Shown here: positions 15,131-21,843 of the stretch, piece by piece
Position numbering within the stretch: position 1 is the stretch's first letter
Layout: each line of letters starts with the position of its first letter
NCBI GenBank assembly: GCA_020249865.1
Contig: JADCEV010000152.1
Span: 1-34,579, forward strand
Length of the DNA stretch: 34,579 bases
Direction: 5' to 3'
DNA from: Roseomonas sp.
GTDB taxonomy: Bacteria; Pseudomonadota; Alphaproteobacteria; Acetobacterales; Acetobacteraceae
Notes under the pieces: generated by a model
Seen by the model: only the letters and a program-made list of their open reading frames with translations
Database searches by the model: none
Told to the model about the DNA's origin: nothing
Translations under genes and position numbers: made by a program

Positions 15131-16270
15131 TTATTTCAGGATGATTTCCACGCGACGGTTCTGCGGCTCACGCACGCCATCGGCCGTCGGCACCAGGTTG
15201 TTTTCTTCGCCGAAGCCACGAGTCACGATTTCGTTGCGCGGCACACCGCGGCGCACCAGCTCAGCGGCCACCGCATTGGCGCGACGGATGGAAAGCTGCA
15301 TATTGTAGTCCGCCGGGCCGGAACGGTCCGTGAAGCCATTCACTTCAATGCGGGTCACGCCAGCGCCACGCGCAGAGGCGGCTTCACCGATGATCTGGCG
15401 GGCGCGATCCGTCAGGTCAGCCTTGCTCCAGTCAAAGAAGACCAGGAAGGTGCGGGCAGCGGCAACAGGTGCCGCAGCGGCAACAGCCGGGGCCGCGTTG
15501 AAGGCGTAGCGCAGACCAACGAGGACGGAATGGTTCACGTTATCCAAATCAACTGTTCTTTTGGTCCCTGAGAGGGTGGAGTTGACTTCATGACCAGATG
15601 TCATCATGAAGCGGTATTCCGCCGTCATGGCAAGGCCCGGAACGGCAGCGATCGGCAGGGATACACCGGCAATCGCCTGTCCTCCCCAACTTCCACTGTC
15701 ACCGGTCAGCACGGACATCGTATTACCTACTTTGGTGCCGACTTCGTCATACTCATGCCAAACGTAACCAAGACCAGCGCCCAGATACGGGTTTATGCCA
15801 CCCAGGGCGCCATTAAGGTCAAAATCATACATAAGATTCAACATGGCGCCAAAGCTGGTGGCTGTTCCTGTTGAACCAGATTGGGCAAAGCCAGCGGCAT
15901 TGGTTTTGCCGCCCCCCAAGGGTGGCGCCGTAACTACTGGGGGAGGGGCGGCACTGCCAGCGCTTCTAGAAAAAATGCCAGACACCTCATTTTGGCGATA
16001 ACTGGCTTCAATTTCGGCACGAAGGCCATTACCGTACCCCCAACCCAAACTGAGCACGCCTGCAAAGCCCCAAGAAAATTCGGCGGAGTCCAAACCGAGG
16101 GCTCGTAAAGCTGACTTATCGGCGGCCGAAGAACCCGAGAGATCCGATCTGTCCAGGTAATTCCCGCCGATACCTCCGCCGAGATAAAACCCACTGACAG
16201 GTTGCGCCTGCACCATGACTGGCGAGGCCAAAAGAATTGCTGCCACGCAAATCGATTTTCCGTAGGTCAT
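15131..16270 (-). CDS. OmpA-family outer-membrane protein, copy 2 (longest, proline-rich loop)
   Basis: A 379-residue protein with a signal peptide unlike the other copies (MTYGKSICVAAILLASPVMV, then QAQP), a beta-barrel of about 250 residues and the shared OmpA C-terminal domain ending in Lys instead of Arg. The barrel carries an extra loop with SRSAGSAAPPPVVTAPPLGG and following Gly/Asn-rich residues, between the strand QNEVSG and the strand SFGAMLNLMYDF; this is absent from the others. The frame is open upstream to 16414, but the ATG at 16270 starts a proper signal peptide and follows GAGGAG. The leader contains a small hairpin at 16306-16322. Likely an outer-membrane porin-like or anchoring protein; the ligand is unknown. 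Confidence 0.92.
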   Translation of the reverse strand: MTYGKSICVAAILLASPVMVQAQPVSGFYLGGGIGGNYLDRSDLSGSSAADKSALRALGLDSAEFSWGFAGVLSLGWGYGNGLRAEIEASYRQNEVSGIFSRSAGSAAPPPVVTAPPLGGGKTNAAGFAQSGSTGTATSFGAMLNLMYDFDLNGALGGINPYLGAGLGYVWHEYDEVGTKVGNTMSVLTGDSGSWGGQAIAGVSLPIAAVPGLAMTAEYRFMMTSGHEVNSTLSGTKRTVDLDNVNHSVLVGLRYAFNAAPAVAAAAPVAAARTFLVFFDWSKADLTDRARQIIGEAASARGAGVTRIEVNGFTDRSGPADYNMQLSIRRANAVAAELVRRGVPRNEIVTRGFGEENNLVPTADGVREPQNRRVEIILK

Positions 16271-16305
16271 GACTTCTCCTCGAAACTTTTTCCTCGACAC
16301 GAGCC

Positions 16306-16322
16306 CTCCTGAGAGGCAGGAG
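16306..16322 (-). other. Inverted repeat in the leader of OmpA copy 2
   Basis: CTCCTG (16306-16311) and CAGGAG (16317-16322) form a perfect 6-bp stem with a 5-base loop, 36 bp upstream of the ATG at 16270. On the minus-strand transcript it would sit in the 5' untranslated region. It could be an mRNA-stabilising or regulatory hairpin, or chance. The other three copies have no equivalent at this place. Confidence 0.4.
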
Positions 16323-16460
16323 CTGGACAGAGACTCACACTTATCCAGTAAGGTTAAAACATAAAACGGAGTCAATGAGTATCCAACATTTGCCAGAAAA
16401 GATTCAACGCCCACAGAAGCACAAGTTACTGCTGGTCATAAAAGCCAAATCGCACAAAAA

Positions 16461-16480
16461 AAGGCGCCTCACGGCGCCTT
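16461..16480. terminator. Bidirectional terminator hairpin after OmpA copy 3
   Basis: AAGGCGCC (16461-16468) pairs with GGCGCCTT (16473-16480). The A-run before it and T-run after it extend the stem and give a U-tract on both strands. The loop reads GTGA on the minus strand, again a GNRA type. It lies 30 bp after the stop of copy 3 and so serves the minus-strand gene. Confidence 0.88.
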
Positions 16481-16509
16481 TTTCCTTGTCCGGCTGAGAT
16501 CAGCCCGAA

Positions 16510-17601
16510 TTAGCGGAGGATAATTTCCACGCGACGGTTCTGCGGTTCACGCACGCCATCAGCCGTCGGCACCAGGTTGTTTTCCTCACCAAAGCCGCGC
16601 GTGACGATTTCGTTGCGCGGCACACCGCGGCGCACCAGCTCAGCGGCCACCGCATTGGCGCGACGGATGGAAAGCTGCATGTTGTAGTCCGCCGGGCCGG
16701 AACGGTCCGTGAAGCCATTCACTTCAATGCGGGTCACACCAGCGCCACGCGCAGAAGCGGCTTCACCGATGATCTGGCGGGCGCGATCCGTCAGGTCAGC
16801 CTTGCTCCAGTCGAAGAAGACCAGGAAGGTGCGAGCAGCGGCCACTGGCGCGGCAGCGACCGGCATGGCTGGCGCGGCGTTGAAGGCGTAGCGCAGGCCA
16901 ACGAGCAAGGAGTGATTGAAGTTATCAACATCCGAGTTGAGGCGAGTCTGTGACACGCCAGAACCCGAGGTAATGTTACCAGTTCCGTTAATGTCATGCC
17001 CGAGCGTGCCCATGAAACGATATTCGGCAGTGACTGCAAGGCCAGGGACGCCGCTGATGGGCACGGAGAAACCGAGGATAGCCTGATATCCGAAGGCACC
17101 CGTATCGCCATTATACACAGCCCGCTCACCAGTTGAGCGACGCGCGCCAACATCCTGATAGTCGTGCCAAATATAGCCAGCACCGGCGCCAATATAGGGC
17201 GTCAGCCCACCCAGGGCGCCACCAAGATTGAAGTCATAAAGGGCGTTCGCCATCACGCCATAGCTGACAGCCGTGCCTTTACCGCTTGCAATACCCTGTA
17301 CCGACGCGCCACCCACCCTGGTATCGCTCACTTCGTTGGACCGATAGTTGCCTTCTATTTCCGCCCGCAGACCGTTGCCAAAGCCCCAGCCCAAGCTCAA
17401 AACACCAACATAACCAAGCTGAAATTCATTTTCGATCTTGGTGCCGGCTGCATTATTCACTGATCCATTCAGCGTTGTGTCTTGCAGCAAGTTTCCGCCA
17501 ATGCCACCGGCGATGTAAAGCCCGCTCACCGGCTGGGCATGCGCCAATACCGGCATTGCTACCACCGCCGCGGCGGCGAACAGAGTTGTTTTGAACTTCA
17601 T
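16510..17601 (-). CDS. OmpA-family outer-membrane protein, copy 3
   Basis: A 363-residue protein: signal peptide (MKFKTTLFAAAAVVAMPVLA, then HAQP), beta-barrel to about residue 245 with strands LYIAGGIGGNLLQ, YVGVLSLGWGFGNGL and ANALYDFNLGGALGGLTPYIG, an Ala/Pro linker, and the OmpA peptidoglycan-binding domain. Its 107-residue tail is identical in protein to that of copy 4, although the DNA differs at scattered silent sites. The loops (KSTGERAVYNGD-like and NGTGNITSGSGVS-like segments) are specific to this copy. The ribosome binding site is weaker than for the other copies (GGGAAA about 7 bases before the ATG). A hairpin terminator follows. Structural or porin-like role inferred from the family. 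Confidence 0.92.
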   Translation of the reverse strand: MKFKTTLFAAAAVVAMPVLAHAQPVSGLYIAGGIGGNLLQDTTLNGSVNNAAGTKIENEFQLGYVGVLSLGWGFGNGLRAEIEGNYRSNEVSDTRVGGASVQGIASGKGTAVSYGVMANALYDFNLGGALGGLTPYIGAGAGYIWHDYQDVGARRSTGERAVYNGDTGAFGYQAILGFSVPISGVPGLAVTAEYRFMGTLGHDINGTGNITSGSGVSQTRLNSDVDNFNHSLLVGLRYAFNAAPAMPVAAAPVAAARTFLVFFDWSKADLTDRARQIIGEAASARGAGVTRIEVNGFTDRSGPADYNMQLSIRRANAVAAELVRRGVPRNEIVTRGFGEENNLVPTADGVREPQNRRVEIILR

Positions 17602-17714
17602 TGCGATTTCCCATCCTGAAAGGTAACACGATGACTGCGGAGCTTAGCGAATCCCAAGGCTCAGTGGAAGAAGTTTTAGCCTTCAACGATGCTTCCGCAT
17701 AGCCCTAAACGAAG

Positions 17715-17736
17715 CGGGGCGCCCTGAGGCGCCCCG
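17715..17736 (-). terminator. Hairpin after OmpA copy 4
   Basis: CGGGGCGCC (17715-17723) and GGCGCCCCG (17728-17736) form a perfect 9-bp stem with a 4-base loop. Unlike the other copies it lacks a clear T-run on the minus strand and the loop reads TCAG there, so termination may be weaker. It lies 26 bp after the stop of copy 4. Confidence 0.7.
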
Positions 17737-17762
17737 TCCACTCTCACAGGTAACCGCGAGAG

Positions 17763-18806
17763 TTACCGCAGGATGATTTCTACGCGACGGTTCTGCGGTT
17801 CACGCACACCATCCGCCGTCGGCACCAGGTTGTTTTCTTCCCCGAAGCCGCGCGTAACGATTTCGTTGCGCGGCACACCGCGGCGCACCAGCTCAGCCGC
17901 CACCGCATTGGCGCGACGGATGGAAAGCTGCATATTGTAGTCCGCCGGGCCAGAACGGTCCGTGAAGCCATTGACTTCAATGCGGGTCACGCCAGCGCCG
18001 CGAGCAGAAGCGGCTTCACCAATGATCTGGCGAGCGCGATCAGTCAGGTCAGCCTTGCTCCAGTCAAAGAAGACCAGGAAGGTGCGGGCAGACGCAACAG
18101 GCGCGGCAGCGGCCACGGCCGGGCCGGCATTGAAGGCATAACGCAGGCCGACCAGCAGCGAATGGTTCGCGTTATCAACATCAAACGTGGTCCGAGAACC
18201 AGCACTATTCGAGGTGATTTCATGACCGGCAGTCATCATGTAACGGTATTCACCGGTCAGCGCCAAGCCAGGCACCGCTGCTATCGGCAGAGAAACACCC
18301 AAAATCGCCTGGCCACCCCAGTTTCCATTATCACCATTCAGCACATTCTTCACGCCACCGACATTGGTGCCCACATCCTCATATTCATGCCAAACGTAGC
18401 CGCCACCAATACCGACATACGGGGTCAATCCGCCAAGAGCGCCATTGAGATTGAAATCATAAAGGAGGTTCAGCATTGCACCGTAGCTTGTCGCGGTGCC
18501 AGTCGCACCAGGCCGAGCCGCATTGCGGTTGGTGATGCCGGATACATCATTTTGACGATAACTGCCTTCGATTTCCGCGCGCAGACCGTTTCCGAACCCC
18601 CAACCGACGCTCAACACTCCGACATAACCCCATGAAAAATCAATGGTGTCGTTGCCAGGTGTACCGCTAACGGTAGCGTCCGTTTCCTGCAACAGGTTAC
18701 CGCCGAAGCCGGCACCCAAATAAAGCCCTGTCACCGGCTGAGCCTGCGCCAGCGCAGAAAGCGCTACTACCGCCGCAGCGGCCAGAAGGGTGTTTTTGAA
18801 GCTCAT
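17763..18806 (-). CDS. OmpA-family outer-membrane protein, copy 4
   Basis: A 347-residue protein: signal peptide (MSFKNTLLAAAAVVALSALA, then QAQP) almost the same as copy 1, beta-barrel (LYLGAGFGGNLLQ, YVGVLSVGWGFGNGL, MLNLLYDFNLNGALGG) and the shared OmpA domain. The barrel combines features of copies 1 and 2: the signal peptide and first strand are like copy 1, the NLNGALGG segment and HEYEDVGTNVG loop are like copy 2. That makes it a possible mosaic. A strong ribosome binding site GAGGAAAAA precedes the ATG. It is the first gene of the array in the direction of transcription and faces a 639-bp region without genes. Confidence 0.93.
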   Translation of the reverse strand: MSFKNTLLAAAAVVALSALAQAQPVTGLYLGAGFGGNLLQETDATVSGTPGNDTIDFSWGYVGVLSVGWGFGNGLRAEIEGSYRQNDVSGITNRNAARPGATGTATSYGAMLNLLYDFNLNGALGGLTPYVGIGGGYVWHEYEDVGTNVGGVKNVLNGDNGNWGGQAILGVSLPIAAVPGLALTGEYRYMMTAGHEITSNSAGSRTTFDVDNANHSLLVGLRYAFNAGPAVAAAAPVASARTFLVFFDWSKADLTDRARQIIGEAASARGAGVTRIEVNGFTDRSGPADYNMQLSIRRANAVAAELVRRGVPRNEIVTRGFGEENNLVPTADGVREPQNRRVEIILR

Positions 18807-19445
18807 TGCTTTTTCCTCATCTTAATTTCGCGGAGCCGCCTGACATCAACGATTCCGAAATAACCCGATCTGCCTCCTCTTAGCATGTTTCGTCGGCCAA
18901 ACTAGCTTGGTTTAGCGGCACAAGCCCTCACGTGTCGCTTCGGTCACTCACTGTGGCAAATTTGCAATATACCCGCCTGGCCCATGCGGCAATCAGGGGC
19001 TGTGTCGCCCCATGCCCCAACTCAGTAGGTGTGAGATGGCCCCATCTAAATTAGCGCTTTCCCCACGCTTCGCCCCATCCCACCGGCGGGGGCGGTCCTC
19101 ATGGCACTAATCGGCCCCCTGGGCGGTAACTCGGCTAAATGTAGCGCAGGGTGGCAGTGATCACGCCGCGACCCCAGGCTTGCATCATGTGCCTTTGGGG
19201 CGTTGCGCGCGGCCTTCCCCCTTTGTGCGGGCGCCATGGGGAAAGCGGCATCGTTCCGAGATTTGCGGCGGACCAGGCTGGCCGCTGGCGCCTACGCTCA
19301 CACGCGGTTTCGGTAAGCGTTGAAAAGGCACCGAATGTGCGTACCCCGGCCAAACTGCCGACCCCAAGCGCGTCCAGCGAGGATGGGGCGCATTCAAGCC
19401 AAGCGCAGCCACTTGGCGGCCCAGAAAACTCTCCGAAACAGTGGG
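18807..19445. other. Geneless region with possible mobile-element remains
   Basis: 639 bp in which no open frame has family resemblance. The first about 100 bp must carry the promoter of OmpA copy 4. Around 18998-19080 the block GCCCCAT occurs three times (CGCCCCATG, GGCCCCATC, CGCCCCATCC), with an inverted repeat AGATGG (19034-19039) / CCATCT (19042-19047) followed by AAATTAGCGC. Clustered short repeats of this look occur at the ends of some insertion sequences, but no transposase reading frame was recognised. The region borders a decayed ABC transporter, which fits an area of gene loss. Confidence 0.4.
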
Positions 19446-20060
19446 TTAGGGCGATTTCCGCGAAGGATCTGGGACGGGGACTACCGGAAGCGGGATCACC
19501 CTCTCAATCCGGCACCGCACGTCATCCCCTTGCGCAAACACGGCCGCCCCCGCCGGCGCCACTACAAATAGATGCCCGGCCTTTGTCCCCACCTCATATT
19601 CATGCGTCTGCCCCAAAAACGCGGCACGCTTGATCTGACCGGGCAGGCCCTCACCCTCTTCGGCCAGCGTCACCGCCTCCGGCCTGATCGCGAGTAGCGC
19701 CGGGCCTGACGGATGGGGGCGGAGCCTGGTTTCAAGCGCCACGCCCGCCAGGGAAATCCGCCCAGGGCCAAGCACTTCGCCTTCCAGCACATTCGCCTCC
19801 CCCATGAAATCGGCGATGAAGGCATCGGCGGGCTCATCATACAGTTCCCGCGGCGTGCCCATCTGCGCGATCTTGCCGGCGCGCATGACGCATACAAGGT
19901 CGGAAGCCGCAAGCGCTTCCTGCTGGTCATGCGTGACATAAACCACGGTCAGGCCAAGGCGTTTCTGCAGATCGCGGATATCTTCGCGCACTTGCCGGCG
20001 CAGGCGCGCGCCATGGCGCGGTGTACGATTTCCGCACGTCCCACGCGTTTTCCATCGCAA
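19446..20060 (-). pseudogene. Truncated ABC importer ATPase (C-terminal half only)
   Basis: An open frame whose homologous part starts at about 20009. It contains the post-Walker-B region LRRQVREDIRDLQKRLGL, the H-loop segment VVYVTHDQQEALA, then GTPRELYDEPADAFIADFMG and a TOBE domain to the C-terminus. This is the ferric-iron/polyamine/phosphonate class (FbpC, PotA and AfuC-like). Walker A, the LSGGQ signature and Walker B are all missing, so it cannot bind or hydrolyse ATP. The residues before 20009 (RWKTRGTCGNRTPRHG) have no family likeness. A permease scrap lies directly upstream in another frame, which indicates a deletion joining the two genes. It lies downstream of the inositol phosphatase gene on the same strand. 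Confidence 0.85.
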
Positions 20061-20203
20061 AAAACCGCCGCCAGCATGATCAGGATCAGCACGGTGGAAT
20101 AGACGGTGGCAAGGCTATGGCGCGCTGAGACAAGGAAGATCACGGCGGAAACAGCAGTCACGGCATGGACAAAGCTGAAGGCGAGTACCGCAATCCCGAT
20201 GAC
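20027..20203 (-). pseudogene. ABC importer permease remnant (C-terminal scrap)
   Basis: In one minus-strand frame this stretch reads LAFSFVHAVTAVSAVIFLVS, then ARHSLATVYSTVLILIMLAAVF. It resembles the last two transmembrane helices of FbpB/AfuB/PhnV-type permeases, where SFVRAMTAVSAVIFLVS and AYSTVLIVVMLAAV are typical (from memory of the family). The loop between the helices is shortened by about 20 residues, a stop precedes the fragment at 20204-20206, and no start or upstream helices remain. It directly abuts the ATPase fragment. The 66 bp between it and the phosphatase stop are not recognisable. Confidence 0.7.
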
Positions 20204-20269
20204 TCATATGAATACCCCAAAGCACCGGCATAGATGCCAAGGATACGGAAGCGGGGTTCTTGTTCCCGT

Positions 20270-21052
20270 TCATGGTGACATCAAACGCATCAGGCCGGCC
20301 CCCAAAGCAGGCGCCGCAAAGCAGATGGGATTGCCGTTGGCCAGCCAATCGCCGCTGTCGAAGGCATTCGTCCAGCAGCCGGCTTCGCGCGCGATGGCGA
20401 GTGCGCCGCAGGCATCCCAGGCATTAATGTGCAATTCCATATAGCCATCCAAGCGCCCAATCGCGGTTTCCACCAGGCCGAGCGTACCAGAACCACCGCA
20501 ACGCATACCAGCACCGCTTGCCATGACGCGCCCGGCAAGTGCGATGTATTCCGCAACCGGCCGCCGCAGTGACCAGCCGATTTCAATCGTCGCGCGGCCA
20601 AGGTCACTGGTGTTCGCTGCCCGTATCGCCGCACCATTCAGCGTGGCACCGCAGCCCTGCGCACCCAGTATCACTTCGCCCGGCGCATGGCGGGCAATGG
20701 CGCCCAGCACCGCGCGGCCATCTAGCGCAAGACCGATGGAGACACACCAGCGATCCCCCCCGCGCGCGAAATTGGAGGTGCCATCAATGGGATCAATGAT
20801 CCAAAGCGGGCCGGAATCAGATACCTCGCCACCGCCTTCCTCACCCAGGATCCCCTCACCAGGAAAAAGTCGCGTGAGTTCGCCGCGAATGAAATCCTCG
20901 GTCGCGCCATCAGCTTCGGTCAGGAAATCCTGCGCGCCCTTCAAGCGCGCGGCGCCCTTGCCTTCAAGGCGCAGCCGGGCAGCAAGGGCGGCGGCATCCC
21001 GCGCCATCGGCGCCAAAAGCGAAAGGCGGCGCTGCAATTCGGCGGGCTTCAC
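20270..21052 (-). CDS. Inositol monophosphatase family enzyme
   Basis: A 260-residue magnesium-dependent phosphatase of the IMPase/FBPase fold. The metal-binding motifs are complete: GEEGG (70-74), DPIDGTSNF (87-95) and WDACGALAIAREAG in the C-terminal third. The family hydrolyses inositol-1-phosphate and related sugar or cyclitol phosphates; histidinol phosphate is an alternative in some members. Its start overlaps the stop of the SDR gene by 4 bp (ATGA), so the two are translationally coupled and belong to the iolG operon. This supports an inositol-phosphate substrate. An ABC importer, now broken, followed it on the same strand. Fold and catalytic competence are clear; the substrate is inferred. 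Confidence 0.93.
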   Translation of the reverse strand: MKPAELQRRLSLLAPMARDAAALAARLRLEGKGAARLKGAQDFLTEADGATEDFIRGELTRLFPGEGILGEEGGGEVSDSGPLWIIDPIDGTSNFARGGDRWCVSIGLALDGRAVLGAIARHAPGEVILGAQGCGATLNGAAIRAANTSDLGRATIEIGWSLRRPVAEYIALAGRVMASGAGMRCGGSGTLGLVETAIGRLDGYMELHINAWDACGALAIAREAGCWTNAFDSGDWLANGNPICFAAPALGAGLMRLMSP

Positions 21053-21843
21053 GTATAGGCCCCCATCACATTCTGATCGAAATCCACCAAGGCGCCGGTC
21101 ATCATCTCGGCCGCGTCGGACAGCAGATAAATCGCAAGCCCCGCCACATCAGCGGGCTTGATCAGCCGCCCAAAAGGCTGCGCCGCTTCGGCCTTGGGCA
21201 GCCAATCTGGTGGATTGCCGTCACGCTGTTGGATCACGTGTTCACCCGGCGTATCGGCCCAGCCAAGATTGATGCCATTCACGCGAATGCGCATGTGTCT
21301 CAGGCCAAGCGCTGTGTTTTTCGTGAGTGTGGCAAGCGCGCCCTTGGAAGCCGCATAGGCGGTCAGGAAAGGCTGGCCGCCATGGCTCGACATGGTGATG
21401 ATGTTCACAATGGCGCCGGGGCGCTTGGCTTCAGCCAGGCGTTGCGCCATCGCCTGCGTCAATTGAAAAGGGGCGCGTGCATTCACCGCAAAAAGCCGAT
21501 CCCAAAGCGCTACTGATGTGTCCAGAATACTGCCGCGATCCGTGAGGCCCGCCGCATTGATCAGCCCATCCACCAGGCCAAGCCTTGCTTCGGCTTCAGG
21601 AATAATGCGCGCAACGCTTTCGGCATCTGCCAGATCAGCCGCGCAAAACTGCGCGCGTGTGCCTAGCGCGTGGAGCTTCGCCACCACCGCCTTGCCGCGC
21701 GCCTCATGCCGACCCGTGATGGTAATGGCACCAGCGCCGGCTTCCGCCGCGGCCAGGGCGCAGCCTTCCCCAATGCCCTGCGTGCCACCGGTGATCAGGA
21801 TATGCCGCCCCGCAAGAGAGATTTTCGGCAAAGCGCCCTTCAC
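21049..21843 (-). CDS. Short-chain dehydrogenase in the inositol cluster
   Basis: A 264-residue classical SDR: NAD(P)-binding ITGGTQGIG (about 17-25), NAAG, a catalytic Ser in ITMSSHGG and YAASKGAL with the Tyr/Lys pair, then NGINLGWADTPGE, a modified PG loop. The C-terminus DFDQNVMGAYT departs from the usual IDGG ending, so the substrate pocket may be unusual. It overlaps iolG and the phosphatase gene by 4 bp on either side (ATGA at both junctions), so the three are tightly coupled. A role in oxidising or interconverting an inositol isomer or inosose is plausible from context only. Family certain, substrate unknown. Confidence 0.92.
   Translation of the reverse strand: MKGALPKISLAGRHILITGGTQGIGEGCALAAAEAGAGAITITGRHEARGKAVVAKLHALGTRAQFCAADLADAESVARIIPEAEARLGLVDGLINAAGLTDRGSILDTSVALWDRLFAVNARAPFQLTQAMAQRLAEAKRPGAIVNIITMSSHGGQPFLTAYAASKGALATLTKNTALGLRHMRIRVNGINLGWADTPGEHVIQQRDGNPPDWLPKAEAAQPFGRLIKPADVAGLAIYLLSDAAEMMTGALVDFDQNVMGAYT

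Larger units (their letters stand above)
13757..18806 (-). repeat. Tandem array of four OmpA-type paralogues
   Basis: Four genes stand head to tail on the minus strand (stops at 13757, 15131, 16510 and 17763). Their last 107 codons (13760-14080, 15134-15454, 16513-16833, 17766-18086) are nearly identical in DNA. In protein, copies 3 and 4 are the same, copy 2 differs only in the last residue, and copy 1 differs at three. The N-terminal barrels share strand motifs but differ widely in the loops and in length. Each gene is followed by a GGCGCC-core hairpin. The pattern points to duplication with a conserved anchor and diversifying barrels. Confidence 0.93.

Noticed and set aside
19151-19633. 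A 160-codon plus-strand frame across the geneless region and the end of the ATPase fragment.
   Set aside because: No domain or composition typical of a protein, no ribosome binding site, and its 3' half is antisense to the recognisable TOBE region.
20115-20269. A minus-strand frame starting in an ATGA overlap with the phosphatase stop (MNGNKNPASV).
   Set aside because: The overlap looks operon-like, but the peptide has no family likeness and runs out of frame across the permease remnant; it is probably debris of the lost transporter genes.
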